A DNA stretch of 63,846 nt from an uncultured Bacteroidota bacterium (GCA_903834765.1 CAILKE010000067.1:1-63846); one strand, 5' to 3'; positions 28,134-36,867 are shown, numbered from the stretch's first letter. A program made the numbers and translations. Notes: generated by a model from the letters alone, not told the origin.

Positions 28134-29684
28134 TTAAAGTTCATTTATGTGTTTTAAATAGTAATCTGCTTGTTCTAATATTTCCGCTTTGGCTTTAGGC
28201 TCCATGCGTCGCCACACATTATACATCATACCTATGCGAGGATTTTTCGATAATTTTGATTCGTGCTTATCATAAAAATTCCAATACAAACTATTAAATG
28301 GACAAGCTTTATCACCCGTTTTTTTTGATTTATCATAATAGCATCCTGCACAATACGAACTCATTTTATTAATATAGGTTGCTGAGCTCACATAGGGTTT
28401 TGAACCTACAATACCACCATCTGCAAATTGACTCATGCCACGAGTATTTGTAATTTCAACCCAATCAAACGCGTCTATATAAATTCCTAAATACCACGCA
28501 TCTACTTCATCAGGATTTACACCTGCTAACAAAGCAAAGTTGCCAGTTATCATTAAACGCTGTATGTGATGAGCATAAGCAAATTGTAACGATTGAGTAA
28601 TAGCATTTTTCAAACAATTCATTTTTGTTTTGCCTGTCCAAAACCACTGCGGTAATTTTTCGGTATGTTCAAAATAATTAAGTGTGGCGTATTCGGGCAT
28701 TTTGAGCCAATAAATCCCACGCATGTATTCTCTCCAACCAATTATTTGCCTCACAAAACCTTCTAATTGATTGTATTCAATCTCATCCGGTCTTTTATTA
28801 TACTCCGAAATAGCTCTATTTACAACCTCTTGTGGTGAGAGTAATTTTGTATTCATTGAAAACGATAGTCGTGAGTGATACAACGACCATTCGTTTGGTG
28901 CCATAGCATCTTGAAAAGTGCCAAACAATGGCAAACAATTTTCCACAAAATAATCTAGTAATTTTATTGATTGTTCTTTATTTATTGGCCATAAAAAATT
29001 CTTAGAATCAACAGTTCCAATCGTTTTTATAGTTGTTTTCTTCAGCTCGGCTTCAATTACAGTAACATTATTAGTAAATAAATAGGGTGCTGTTGGTTTA
29101 TGTTCTTTAGGTAACTTTTGTCGATTATCTTCATCAAAATTCCATTTCCCATGCAAAGGTTTATCACCATCGATAATAAGTACTTGATGTTTTTTTCGCA
29201 TGTAACGATAAAAGGTTTCCATCAAATACAATTTTTTGCCTTCAAATAAATTACCTAATTCCTTGCGAGTGCTATAAAAATGTTCAGTATCAAATATATT
29301 TGATTTTATATTTAGAGATTTAGCATAATTCTTTAAATGCTCATCAACTCTATACTCATCGGGAAGTTGGTACTCAAACTGCGTGAAATTATTTTTTAAA
29401 ATAAGTAAATCACAATTTTTATCAAAGCGTTGTAAATTGTTTTTATCGTTTAACTTTATATAAATAATGTTGTGTTTTTGTTGTTTTAATTCTTCTGAAA
29501 ATTGCTGCATAGCTGCAAAAATTCCAAGTACCTTTTGTATATGATGTTGCGCATAATCAGTTTCGGTGCGTATTTCCATCATGACATAAGTAACTTTCTC
29601 ATCAACCGTTTTAAACCAAGAATGATTTATATTGAGTTGATCCCCTAATATCAGTCGCAGTATTTTGTTTTTTGTAATCGCCAT
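28134..29684 (-). CDS. FeS-BCP photolyase (prokaryotic 6-4 photolyase type)
   Basis: A 516-aa member of the photolyase-related (DPRP) family, begun by RLILGDQLNINHSWF. Four cysteines match the iron-sulfur ligands of this clade: one in KMNCLKNAI near residue 355, then CAGC near 444 and a Cys 12 residues further in KACPFNSLYW. The FAD pocket region includes HHIQRLMITGNFALL and DAFDWVEITNTRGMSQFADGG. Characterised members repair 6-4 photoproducts using FAD, a 4Fe-4S cluster and a lumazine antenna. Its start is two bases after the DUF2256 stop, implying tight coupling. Confidence 0.93.
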   Translation of the reverse strand: MAITKNKILRLILGDQLNINHSWFKTVDEKVTYVMMEIRTETDYAQHHIQKVLGIFAAMQQFSEELKQQKHNIIYIKLNDKNNLQRFDKNCDLLILKNNFTQFEYQLPDEYRVDEHLKNYAKSLNIKSNIFDTEHFYSTRKELGNLFEGKKLYLMETFYRYMRKKHQVLIIDGDKPLHGKWNFDEDNRQKLPKEHKPTAPYLFTNNVTVIEAELKKTTIKTIGTVDSKNFLWPINKEQSIKLLDYFVENCLPLFGTFQDAMAPNEWSLYHSRLSFSMNTKLLSPQEVVNRAISEYNKRPDEIEYNQLEGFVRQIIGWREYMRGIYWLKMPEYATLNYFEHTEKLPQWFWTGKTKMNCLKNAITQSLQFAYAHHIQRLMITGNFALLAGVNPDEVDAWYLGIYIDAFDWVEITNTRGMSQFADGGIVGSKPYVSSATYINKMSSYCAGCYYDKSKKTGDKACPFNSLYWNFYDKHESKLSKNPRIGMMYNVWRRMEPKAKAEILEQADYYLKHINEL

Positions 29685-29686
29685 AT

Positions 29687-29824
29687 TTATTTAATTTTTC
29701 TGCATTTATCACTGCAATATTTTACATCATTCCAATTCTTTTCCCACTTTTTTCGCCACGTAAATGGCTTATTGCAAGCGTCACATATTTTTGATGGTAG
29801 GTTTTGTTTTTTGACGCCTTTCAT
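29687..29824 (-). CDS. DUF2256 small zinc-ribbon-like protein
   Basis: A 45-aa protein. The sequence has the DUF2256 pattern: [10 protein letters not shown], then [15 protein letters not shown], then [10 protein letters not shown]. Two C-x-x/x-x-x-C pairs (ICDAC and YCSDKC) probably bind zinc, and the centre is rich in Trp, Lys and Arg. Genes of this family are frequently found beside photolyases, and their role is unknown. It ends two bases before the FeS-BCP photolyase start, which makes a role in handling DNA or loading a cofactor plausible, but that is inference. Confidence 0.88.
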   Translation of the reverse strand: MKGVKKQNLPSKICDACNKPFTWRKKWEKNWNDVKYCSDKCRKIK

Positions 29825-29894
29825 GTTGATATTTTTTATTAATTAATATATCGTTAGTCTGTTTTTGTCATTTAGTTGTTTTAAAAAGTTTTTA

Positions 29895-31403
29895 TTAGTT
29901 CCTACGTTTATCTGTTTTCTTTTTCATAGTTAAATGTGATGTTGGATTATTGACATGCTTTTCTAAAATTCGTTTACCTTCTATTTTTACATCATCTTGT
30001 TTTCTAAAACTCCAAACAACATCACTTGCATACTTTCTTGTTTCGTCAATATTAACAATAGGTTCGGGGTAATCTAATCCTATATGACAATTATATATAC
30101 TTTGCTCAATTGCCGATAATTTCCAAGGTTCGTGTATAAATTCTGTTGGAACATCTTTTAATTCAGGAATCCATTGTTTTATAAATAAGCCATCAGCGTC
30201 ATGTTCTTCCGAATTTTTAATGGGGTTATAAATACGTATGGTATTAATGCCCGTTGTGCCACTTTGCATTTGTAATTGCGGATAGTGTATGCCTGGTTCA
30301 TAATCTAAAAATTGACGAGCTAGAAAATGAAGTTCTCGCCAATCTTGCCACAAATTAAACACAAAAAAAGAAACTACCATGGCGCGCATTCTAAAATTTA
30401 TATAACCCGTCGCTACAAGGCAACGCATACAGGCATCTACAAGTGGTACGCCAGTTTGCCCATTTTGCCATGCAGTAATATAAGTTTCGTTTTTAGGTTT
30501 AATTAAGCCGTTATATGCTTTATTTATATTTTCAAATTCATAACGGCATTCGTCTTCAAACTTTTGCATAAAATGGCAGTGCCAATGCAAGCGCGATACA
30601 AAATTTGTTATAGCTCTTTTATTATTTGATTCTTGGTAGTGTTGCTTTGTATATTGATATACCATCCGCATACTAATGTTGCCGTAAGTGAGGTATGGGG
30701 ATAAGCGACTACAACCTTTACGACTTAACAAAGGCTTGCTGATATGCTTACTGTAATTTTCAACTCGTTCTTTTATAAAACTATCCATGTAACGCCAAGC
30801 CCAATATTCTCCGCCTTGTTGGAAGTTTTTATTTCGTGTTATAATTTCTATAGGCAACACTTTTCCTCGAAGTGTATCATATAAATTCTGATTTAAGGTA
30901 ACGATATTCCAATGTGTTTCATCTATCAATTTTGGAGGCTCTGTCATTTTATCTTGCCATCTTTTTTCCCAATTGGTTCGTCTTTTTAATTTTCTAATAA
31001 CACCATGCAATTGGGTTTCATTCCACTCAATGCTATGCGATTTAAAAAAATGCTGCATAGATATATCTCTGTCGTAGGTTAATTTATTTCCAACTTCCTG
31101 ATGCGAAAAAACTGTTTTAATATTGTAGTGTTTTACGAGTTCGTTAAAAACCGTTTCTACTTCGTTATGAAATAGATGGATCTGTGCATTTAACGTTTTT
31201 AATTTTATGTTCATCTCAAGTAATGATTCATATACAAAACGCCAATGTCTTATATCGCTGTCGTGATAAGACATTACGGATGGTTCAAAAAAATAAATAA
31301 ACAGTATTGGTAGGTTTTGTTGTTGAGATAAAAATAATGGTTCGTGATCTGTAAATCTTAAATCACGTTTAAACCAAACAATATTAATGGCTGTTTTACT
31401 CAC
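29895..31403 (-). CDS. Deoxyribodipyrimidine photolyase / cryptochrome
   Basis: A 502-aa photolyase-superfamily protein. The antenna domain starts [18 protein letters not shown]. The FAD domain has [48 protein letters not shown] and [17 protein letters not shown]. It differs from the DASH and FeS clades in this operon and is likely a CPD-type or plant-like bacterial cryptochrome/photolyase; the exact lesion is not certain. The frame is open upstream to 31547, but those 48 residues overlap flavin reductase. The GTG at 31403 overlaps the flavin reductase stop by four bases (GTGA) and gives the usual N-terminus, so it is chosen. Confidence 0.9.
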   Translation of the reverse strand: MSKTAINIVWFKRDLRFTDHEPLFLSQQQNLPILFIYFFEPSVMSYHDSDIRHWRFVYESLLEMNIKLKTLNAQIHLFHNEVETVFNELVKHYNIKTVFSHQEVGNKLTYDRDISMQHFFKSHSIEWNETQLHGVIRKLKRRTNWEKRWQDKMTEPPKLIDETHWNIVTLNQNLYDTLRGKVLPIEIITRNKNFQQGGEYWAWRYMDSFIKERVENYSKHISKPLLSRKGCSRLSPYLTYGNISMRMVYQYTKQHYQESNNKRAITNFVSRLHWHCHFMQKFEDECRYEFENINKAYNGLIKPKNETYITAWQNGQTGVPLVDACMRCLVATGYINFRMRAMVVSFFVFNLWQDWRELHFLARQFLDYEPGIHYPQLQMQSGTTGINTIRIYNPIKNSEEHDADGLFIKQWIPELKDVPTEFIHEPWKLSAIEQSIYNCHIGLDYPEPIVNIDETRKYASDVVWSFRKQDDVKIEGKRILEKHVNNPTSHLTMKKKTDKRRN

Positions 31404-32044
31404 AATGAGTTCAATTCCGACGTTTTTATAAATGGTTTCGCATAAGATAATCTCGCAATTTTTTCGGTACGGTGGTAACTGTCTAGCCCCGAAACGGTAA
31501 TGGTCCCTGCTTTTTCTAAATCCACAAACCCATCTGTTTGTATGCAATCTTCAGGTATTGACACTGATTTTATTTTTGCAATAATAATAATCGTCCCATT
31601 TTCTTGAATATCTATTTTTTGAGAAAAATTAGCCACTACTTGAATTTTACTTTCTTTTACGAAAGGAGCGTAGCACCCGGCTTTATATTCTTCGGTTAAA
31701 TGTGTTTCTTCAAACTCGCTAATATCTTTTGGATAGCGAGCAGAAGTTTGGTGTGCGTTTTTATAAAATGCTTCATGAACATGATTAACCGTGAATTCAC
31801 CTGTTTCTAAAATATTACTTAAGGTATGTCTATCAACAGAATCAGGACGAACAATGAATCCGAACATAGGTGGATTAGCGCCTATATGAAATAAAGAATT
31901 AAAAACTGCTAGATTAGTATTTCCTTCTCGACTTCTAGTGCCTATTAATGCTAAGCTTTTAAAGCCACCTAACGAATTTATAAAAGTGGCTCTAAAACGT
32001 TTCTCAAAAGCAAGTATATCGTTTAAATTAAATTCTTTGTTCAT
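31400..32044 (-). CDS. Flavin reductase (DIM6/NTAB) family protein
   Basis: A 214-aa FMN-binding split-barrel protein. [36 protein letters not shown] matches the flavin-binding strand-turn of the flavin reductase/flavoredoxin family, followed by [17 protein letters not shown]. It may supply reduced flavin, which photolyases need as FADH-, or act on another small molecule; this is an inference from context. It sits between the SDR gene (one base gap) and the photolyase gene (four-base overlap). Confidence 0.87.
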   Translation of the reverse strand: MNKEFNLNDILAFEKRFRATFINSLGGFKSLALIGTRSREGNTNLAVFNSLFHIGANPPMFGFIVRPDSVDRHTLSNILETGEFTVNHVHEAFYKNAHQTSARYPKDISEFEETHLTEEYKAGCYAPFVKESKIQVVANFSQKIDIQENGTIIIIAKIKSVSIPEDCIQTDGFVDLEKAGTITVSGLDSYHRTEKIARLSYAKPFIKTSELNSL

Positions 32045-32045
32045 A

Positions 32046-32738
32046 TTAGTTTAGCTTTAAAGTACCCATTCCACCATCTACGGCAAGTATTTGACCTGTA
32101 ATCCAAGATGCTTTTTCGGACAATAAAAATACTATGGATTCAGCCAACTCTTCAGGTGTACCAACTTTTTTAAGAGGATTTCGTTTTTGTGAAGCTTCCA
32201 TTTTTTCTGTTGTATTTATAAACCGATCTGCTAGAGGCGTTTGAGTTAATGATGGTGCAATAGCATTAACACGAATATTAGGTGCTAGTTCAGCAGCTAG
32301 GGATTTTGTTAATCCTTCTAATGCACCTTTAGCCATTGCTATTGAGGTATGAAATGGCATACCGCTTTGCGCTGCAACCGAACTTATAAAAACAATAGAT
32401 GCATTAGAACTTTGTTTAAGTTGGTTATAATAACTTTGAACGCATAAAGCAGCACCTAAGGCATTAATTTCATAATCAATTACATATTCTTTGGCGGTAA
32501 ACCGGTGAAAGGGTTTTAGATTAATAGTTCCAGGGAAATAGACTAAGCCATCAATAACCCCATTAATACTAGGAAATAATGAGCTTTCGTATTTGTCTAA
32601 TTGATAAAATTCGTCGTATGGAAATGCATTTTCTTTAGTGGAAATTCCAATTACCTTATGACCTTCATTTTGTAAGATAATAGCAGTTTTTTCTGCCATA
32701 GCGCTGGAAGCCCCTGCAAATAGATATGTTTTACTCAT
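32046..32738 (-). CDS. Short-chain dehydrogenase/reductase
   Basis: A 230-aa NAD(P)-dependent oxidoreductase. The N-terminal cofactor motif is unusual (FAGASSAMAEKTA in place of TGxxxGxG). The remaining SDR features are normal: FISSVAAQ with the catalytic Ser, a shifted active-site region (SIAMAKGALEGLTKSLA, where the usual Tyr of YxxxK appears replaced), NAIAPS, and the end ITGQILAVDGGMG. The missing Tyr suggests altered or lost classical activity. It overlaps the DUF2805 gene by eight bases. SDRs of this kind recur in photolyase clusters. Confidence 0.85.
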   Translation of the reverse strand: MSKTYLFAGASSAMAEKTAIILQNEGHKVIGISTKENAFPYDEFYQLDKYESSLFPSINGVIDGLVYFPGTINLKPFHRFTAKEYVIDYEINALGAALCVQSYYNQLKQSSNASIVFISSVAAQSGMPFHTSIAMAKGALEGLTKSLAAELAPNIRVNAIAPSLTQTPLADRFINTTEKMEASQKRNPLKKVGTPEELAESIVFLLSEKASWITGQILAVDGGMGTLKLN

Positions 32739-33108
32739 ATTTTTTTCTTTTTGATATTTTATTAAACGTAATAGTGCGTTGGAGTGTGCATTTGAAGCGG
32801 TTTATGGAAGGGTTTCTAGTTTTTGCGTGTTTGGTTTTACAATTGCTGGCTCGTTCTCTCCATAATTTATAGCTTTTAAATTTTAAATGCTTTTTCATGA
32901 CTGCTTTCACCTCATTTTCACTTAGCCCAAATTGAATTTTAATAGCATCAAAGGTTGTTCTATCTTCCCAAGCCATTTCAATAATACGATTTATATCAAT
33001 GGTTGATGTTGCTTTTATAGGAATCTCTAATTCCTTTTCCATATAGGCCATAGGAGAAGGCAAATCGCTGTAATGGCAGTAATTATTATTATCTTCAGTC
33101 ATCATCAA
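32731..33108 (-). CDS. DUF2805 / TIGR03643 family protein
   Basis: A 125-aa, very basic protein. Its core (about residues 37-90) reads DINRIIEMAWEDRTTFDAIK followed by FGLSENEVKAVMKKHLKFKSYKLWRERAS, a helix-turn-helix-like pattern that is the hallmark of the DUF2805 family. The C-terminal 35 residues are Lys/Arg/Thr-rich and may touch nucleic acid. The family is common beside photolyases and its function is unknown. Three ATGs in a row allow starts at 33108, 33105 or 33102. It begins six bases after the SRPBCC stop. Confidence 0.85.
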   Translation of the reverse strand: MMMTEDNNNYCHYSDLPSPMAYMEKELEIPIKATSTIDINRIIEMAWEDRTTFDAIKIQFGLSENEVKAVMKKHLKFKSYKLWRERASNCKTKHAKTRNPSINRFKCTLQRTITFNKISKRKKYE

Positions 33109-33114
33109 ATTAAA

Positions 33115-33573
33115 TTATTGATTGAACAATTGATTTACTTTTTTATAACGGTAATCGAACACTTCTTTCAATTGTTTTTTTACAAATAATTCATTCGCTA
33201 ATTTTCCTAATATGCCTAAGGGTAATTTATAATGAACTAAATCATTCATCTCAATACCTTGAGCTGTTTCTATTAAAAAATGTTTATGGTGCCAAAATGC
33301 GTATGGGCCAAAGCGCTGTTCATCAACAAAATAATTTTTGTCTTTTACGTGGGTTATTTCTGTTACCCAATTTAACTTCACTCCTAAAATAGGGCTTACA
33401 TTGTACTCAATAATTTGTCCAGCATACATCGTATCTCCATGCAAATCATTTAATATCTTAAAGCCCATGTAATCAGGGGTTATGGTAGCAAGATTTTTTG
33501 GTGAACTCATAAAGTCCCAAACAGTATTTAGGTCACTTTTTATAAGTTGGCTAGTTTGTAAAGAATGTAACAT
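33115..33573 (-). CDS. SRPBCC (START-like) family protein, first gene of the photolyase operon
   Basis: A 152-aa helix-grip protein. It has the pattern SDLNTVWDFMSSPKNLATITPDYMGFKI near the N-terminus, the aromatic strand DEQRFGPYAFWHHKHF, and a C-terminal amphipathic helix (KKQLKEVFDYRYKKVNQLF). Such domains form a pocket for a hydrophobic ligand. Members with this motif set often sit at the head of SDR/photolyase clusters, and the ligand is unknown. Its promoter lies in the 78-bp gap shared with folE, with a TACATTTA -7 box enclosed by an inverted repeat. Confidence 0.87.
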   Translation of the reverse strand: MLHSLQTSQLIKSDLNTVWDFMSSPKNLATITPDYMGFKILNDLHGDTMYAGQIIEYNVSPILGVKLNWVTEITHVKDKNYFVDEQRFGPYAFWHHKHFLIETAQGIEMNDLVHYKLPLGILGKLANELFVKKQLKEVFDYRYKKVNQLFNQ

Positions 33574-33575
33574 GT

Positions 33576-33640
33576 TTTTGTTTAATAAATGTATTTATAT
33601 CTTAAACAAAATTGAATCGTAATTGTTTAGCATTAAACAA
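33576..33640. promoter_or_regulatory. Divergent promoter of the photolyase operon and folE with two inverted repeats
   Basis: Inverted repeat 1: TTTTGTTTAA (33576-33585) and TTAAACAAAA (33602-33611), 10 bp each, 16 apart. The 16-base interval begins with the minus-strand -7 box TACATTTA (33586-33593) of the SRPBCC-led operon. Inverted repeat 2: TTGTTTA (33623-33629) and TAAACAA (33634-33640), 4 apart, just upstream of folE (ATG 33652). Between the two, TTAAAC (33602-33607) and GTTTAG (33625-33630) repeat the 17-base spacing found at the carH promoter. A shared repressor is a natural reading but is not proven. Confidence 0.55.
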
Positions 33641-33651
33641 CTTGATATCTT

Positions 33652-34371
33652 ATGAAAAATAATTTAATAGAAATAAATACCTTGTTAAATGGTAACCGCA
33701 TTTCATTAAGCGAATTAACTATTGAGGAAATTGGCGATGAACATATCAGTACAGGTATTGAAACTCCAATGATGCCTCATGCTTTTGATATGAGTGATGA
33801 AGAAAAAATTCGTAAAATCGAATTTCATTTCAAAGAAATTATGGAGACGATGGGTTTAGACTTAAGCGATGATAGTTTAAAGGGCACACCAAATAGAGTG
33901 GCGAAAATGTATATACAGGAAATATTTAGCGGATTAAACCCAGCAAATAAGCCAAAAATCGCTTTATTTGAAAATAAATACCAATATAATCAAATGTTGG
34001 TTGAGAAAGATATTACGTTTTATAGTAACTGCGAGCATCATTTTGTACCCATTTTTGGAAAAGCTCATTTGGCTTATATATCTTCAGGAAAAGTGATTGG
34101 TTTATCAAAGCTCAACCGTATAGTTAATTATTATGCCAAAAGACCACAAGTTCAAGAGCGATTAACGATACAAATTGCAAAAGAAATGCAAGAGGCCTTA
34201 GGAACCGAAGATGTAGCCGTATTAATTGACGCTAAGCATTTATGTGTATCTTCGCGTGGTATTAAAGATAATAGTTCTGCAACAGTAAGCTCATATTATG
34301 GAGGCAAATTTGAAAACGAACAAGTAAGAAATGAATTTTTAAAATACATCGATTTAAAAACTAACTATTAA
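33652..34371 (+). CDS. folE: GTP cyclohydrolase I (type IA)
   Basis: Converts GTP to 7,8-dihydroneopterin triphosphate, the first step to folate and other pterins. A 239-aa cytoplasmic enzyme with an N-terminal extension of about 60 residues. Conserved motifs: YSNCEHHFVPIFGKAHLAYI (zinc Cys and catalytic His), GLSKLNRIV, RPQVQERLTIQIA and HLCVSSRGIKD (second zinc Cys). It is divergent from the photolyase operon. Methenyl-tetrahydrofolate is the usual antenna of DASH cryptochromes, so supply of a light-harvesting pterin is a reasonable but unproven reason for its location. Its stop overlaps the next ATG by one base (TAATG). Confidence 0.96.
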   Translation: MKNNLIEINTLLNGNRISLSELTIEEIGDEHISTGIETPMMPHAFDMSDEEKIRKIEFHFKEIMETMGLDLSDDSLKGTPNRVAKMYIQEIFSGLNPANKPKIALFENKYQYNQMLVEKDITFYSNCEHHFVPIFGKAHLAYISSGKVIGLSKLNRIVNYYAKRPQVQERLTIQIAKEMQEALGTEDVAVLIDAKHLCVSSRGIKDNSSATVSSYYGGKFENEQVRNEFLKYIDLKTNY

Positions 34372-34793
34372 TGTTTGTAAATCCAATTGATAAAGATAAA
34401 GTAGCTGAAAATCCAGGATTATTGCCATATGCGCACAATGTGGGCAGCATTTCTGTTAATCCAGAAGATGTTGGAAAGCTTAAATCTCGCGCTTTATCAG
34501 CTATGCAAGAGCAAACTACCAAGCAATTAGCTCAAATACAAAAGCAGGTAGAATTATTGGCTCAGCAGGCTATTGAAATTAAAAAGCGTATAGAAATTAG
34601 TGAGAAAATATATACAGCAAAGATGTCCTTCGAGCCTTTTGTGGGCAACGTATATTATTTATATGAGCAGGACGAAATATTTAAATTAATGTTAATTGCT
34701 CCAGATGAGTGGGGTAGATCAAAAAAAGAATCTCTTCATTTTATTGCGAGTGTTAGGCTTTTGAGCGATCATACTTGGGAAGTATTAAATTAA
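34371..34793 (+). CDS. DUF2452 family protein
   Basis: A 140-aa cytoplasmic protein. It shows the family's landmarks: NPGLLPYAHNVGS near the start, a Gln-rich helix predicted to be a coiled coil (residues 45-75; QLAQIQKQVELLAQQA), ISEKIYTAKMSFEPFVGNVYYLY, and PDEWG followed by VRLLSDHTWEV at the end. The function is not known. It is coupled to folE by a one-base overlap, and the pair ends at an 18-bp terminator. Confidence 0.88.
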   Translation: MFVNPIDKDKVAENPGLLPYAHNVGSISVNPEDVGKLKSRALSAMQEQTTKQLAQIQKQVELLAQQAIEIKKRIEISEKIYTAKMSFEPFVGNVYYLYEQDEIFKLMLIAPDEWGRSKKESLHFIASVRLLSDHTWEVLN

Positions 34794-34812
34794 AAATCAG
34801 AAGTATATTTCA

Positions 34813-34852
34813 TAAAAAATCCCATTTACTGATGAGTAAATGGGATTTTTTA
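34813..34852. terminator. Bidirectional terminator, 18-bp stem
   Basis: A perfect stem joins 34813-34830 with 34835-34852 around the 4-nt loop GATG. The core is ATCCCATTTACT paired with AGTAAATGGGAT, with A runs on the left and T runs on the right. It separates the convergent DUF2452 and outer-membrane protein genes. Confidence 0.92.
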
Positions 34853-34868
34853 TTTTGAGGATTAAATA

Positions 34869-35738
34869 CTAAAATAAAACACCGATGTTAATTTGAACAC
34901 CATCGCTTAAAGCGCTTTGTTTAGACGCAGTAGTTCCTCCAGCTGTGTTAATATTAGTTTTTATATCATTAATCATTGAGCTAGAAGTAGCTGTGTATTG
35001 ATTAATAAATCCTCTGATATAGTTAACGCTTAAAAATAATGAAGTACTTCCTGAGATATTGTATTCAGCTCCTATTCCAACGTTTAGTGCTAAATTAATA
35101 GGAACTATATCGCCTGGAGGACGCATATCTGATATCGTACTTGTGCCATTATATTCATATTGATTTATGTTATTACTACTGTTGTATTTTAATAATGTAA
35201 TTTCATCTTCTGCCCTGTATTTAGTTTGAACGGCAATGTTTCCACCAAACATACCGAAGTATTTAAACCCAGAAATGTCTTTAGTCATTAATTTTAATAA
35301 TACTGGAATAGTGATATAAGTTGCTTTTATACTTCTACTTTTTAGTTCATAAAAATTATAATCACTGTTATTGGAGCTATTTATTCCATTTGCATTATTA
35401 TTGAAATTTAAATTTTTAGATTCAATATATTCTGTATTGTCTTTATTTAATGCATAACCTTGACCAGCTTTATAGGTTTGTTTACCACCTAAAAAGTCGC
35501 CACCAATACCAGTTACAAATGACGCTGTAGAATTAATTCTAAATTCTAATTGCAAACCAAACCCAAACCCAAATTTTGTTCCGCCATTATCAATTATCTT
35601 AGTATCGTTACTTCTCAACCAAGTTGGAGTTGGAGTAACTTTTAATCCAAATCGTAATTTTTTATTAGAAGCCTCTTGAGAAACTAATGTATTAACTAAC
35701 AATATAGTACTTGAAACTAAAACTAAAATCTTTTTCAT
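34869..35738 (-). CDS. Outer-membrane beta-barrel protein
   Basis: A 289-aa protein with a signal peptide (about 20 residues, ending LVSQ). The mature part is made of alternating-hydrophobicity strands typical of small Bacteroidota porin-like barrels (LRFGLKVTPTPTWLR, FGFGFGLQLEFRINSTASFVTGIG, GIGAEYNISGSTSLFLSVNYIRGF) and ends with a strand terminating in Phe (VQINIGVLF), the usual outer-membrane assembly signal. No ligand is predicted. It is divergent from gldB. Confidence 0.82.
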   Translation of the reverse strand: MKKILVLVSSTILLVNTLVSQEASNKKLRFGLKVTPTPTWLRSNDTKIIDNGGTKFGFGFGLQLEFRINSTASFVTGIGGDFLGGKQTYKAGQGYALNKDNTEYIESKNLNFNNNANGINSSNNSDYNFYELKSRSIKATYITIPVLLKLMTKDISGFKYFGMFGGNIAVQTKYRAEDEITLLKYNSSNNINQYEYNGTSTISDMRPPGDIVPINLALNVGIGAEYNISGSTSLFLSVNYIRGFINQYTATSSSMINDIKTNINTAGGTTASKQSALSDGVQINIGVLF

Positions 35739-35790
35739 TTATTTGTTTTTTTTATAATTTAACAATGTAAAAATAATATAAATAATCAAC

Positions 35791-36813
35791 ATGAATTACA
35801 TTTTAAAATTAAGCTTTATAATTTTAACAGTTCATTTTTTAACAGGTTGTAAACACAATCAAATGGATATTGATACAAGTAGTGTCTCCATGGAGCCTAT
35901 AATATTTAAGCGCTTAGATAAAGATGTTTTTACATTAACACCAGAAAATGTGACACAAAAAACAAGCGAATTTCAAAAAAAATATACCACTTTTTATACA
36001 CGTTATATTACTTCTATCGTCAATAATGGTGGCATAAACGACTCTTTATATTCACAAAGTATTCTTCGATTTATTAGTGACAAAGAAATGAATGCAGCGT
36101 ATATAGATATAAATAAAATATATTCTGATAATGACGTTGAATTAATAGGAGATGAGATGACGGAAGCAGTTAAACGCTTTAAAGTGTTTTTTCCAAAGCG
36201 AAAAACTCCAAAGCAATTTGTAACCTTTATGAGTGGATTTAATTATAACGTGGTGTATTCTGATTCTACTCTAGGTATAGGACTTGATATGTATTTAGGT
36301 AAAAATAATGCATTTTATAGTATGTTGCAATTTCCGAAATTCAAAACACATTCTATGAATAAGGAACATATTGTTTCGGATGCAGTAAGAGGTTGGGTTA
36401 TTTCAGAATTTGATAACGCAGAGCCTACTAATAATTTATTAAATCATTTAATTTTTTATGGAAAAATATTTTATGTAACAGATGCATTAATTCCTAACGT
36501 GAACGATTCATTGAAAATAGGTTATACATCAGCTCAAATGAAGTATTGTAAAACCTTCGAAAAAAACCTATGGGGATTTTTTGCTAAGGATAATAAACTA
36601 TATGAAAATGATATCAAGTTAGTAACGGAATACACTAATGACGGACCTTTTACAGGATCTATCAGTAAAGAATGTCCACCACGCATTATCATGTGGTTAG
36701 GCTGGCAAATCGTAAAATCCTATATGGAGCACAACGACAAAGTAACGTTAGAAGAGTTAATGAATGAAAAAGACCCACAGAAAATTTTAGCCAAATCAAA
36801 ATACAAACCCTAA
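35791..36813 (+). CDS. gldB: Gliding motility lipoprotein GldB
   Basis: A 340-aa lipoprotein. Signal residues 1-19 end in LTGC, followed by PIIFKRLDKDVFTLTP, GFNYNVVYSDSTLGIGLDMYLGKN, and the C-terminal PPRIIMWLGWQIVKSYM, the conserved block of GldB. In Flavobacterium, GldB is needed for gliding and for a stable motility/type IX secretion apparatus, though its exact task is not settled. The fold resembles that of DUF2268-type metallopeptidases, but no intact HExxH is seen here. No gldC follows; an SprT-like gene comes 54 bases downstream. Confidence 0.88.
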   Translation: MNYILKLSFIILTVHFLTGCKHNQMDIDTSSVSMEPIIFKRLDKDVFTLTPENVTQKTSEFQKKYTTFYTRYITSIVNNGGINDSLYSQSILRFISDKEMNAAYIDINKIYSDNDVELIGDEMTEAVKRFKVFFPKRKTPKQFVTFMSGFNYNVVYSDSTLGIGLDMYLGKNNAFYSMLQFPKFKTHSMNKEHIVSDAVRGWVISEFDNAEPTNNLLNHLIFYGKIFYVTDALIPNVNDSLKIGYTSAQMKYCKTFEKNLWGFFAKDNKLYENDIKLVTEYTNDGPFTGSISKECPPRIIMWLGWQIVKSYMEHNDKVTLEELMNEKDPQKILAKSKYKP

Positions 36814-36867
36814 TAGAGATTGAAGGGATAGTAAAAAATAAAAGGGATTTAAGGGACAAAATAAATC

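Noticed and set aside
31404-31547. 48-residue N-terminal extension of the photolyase frame
   Set aside because: It overlaps flavin reductase in another frame; the GTG at 31403 gives the family N-terminus and a GTGA overlap.
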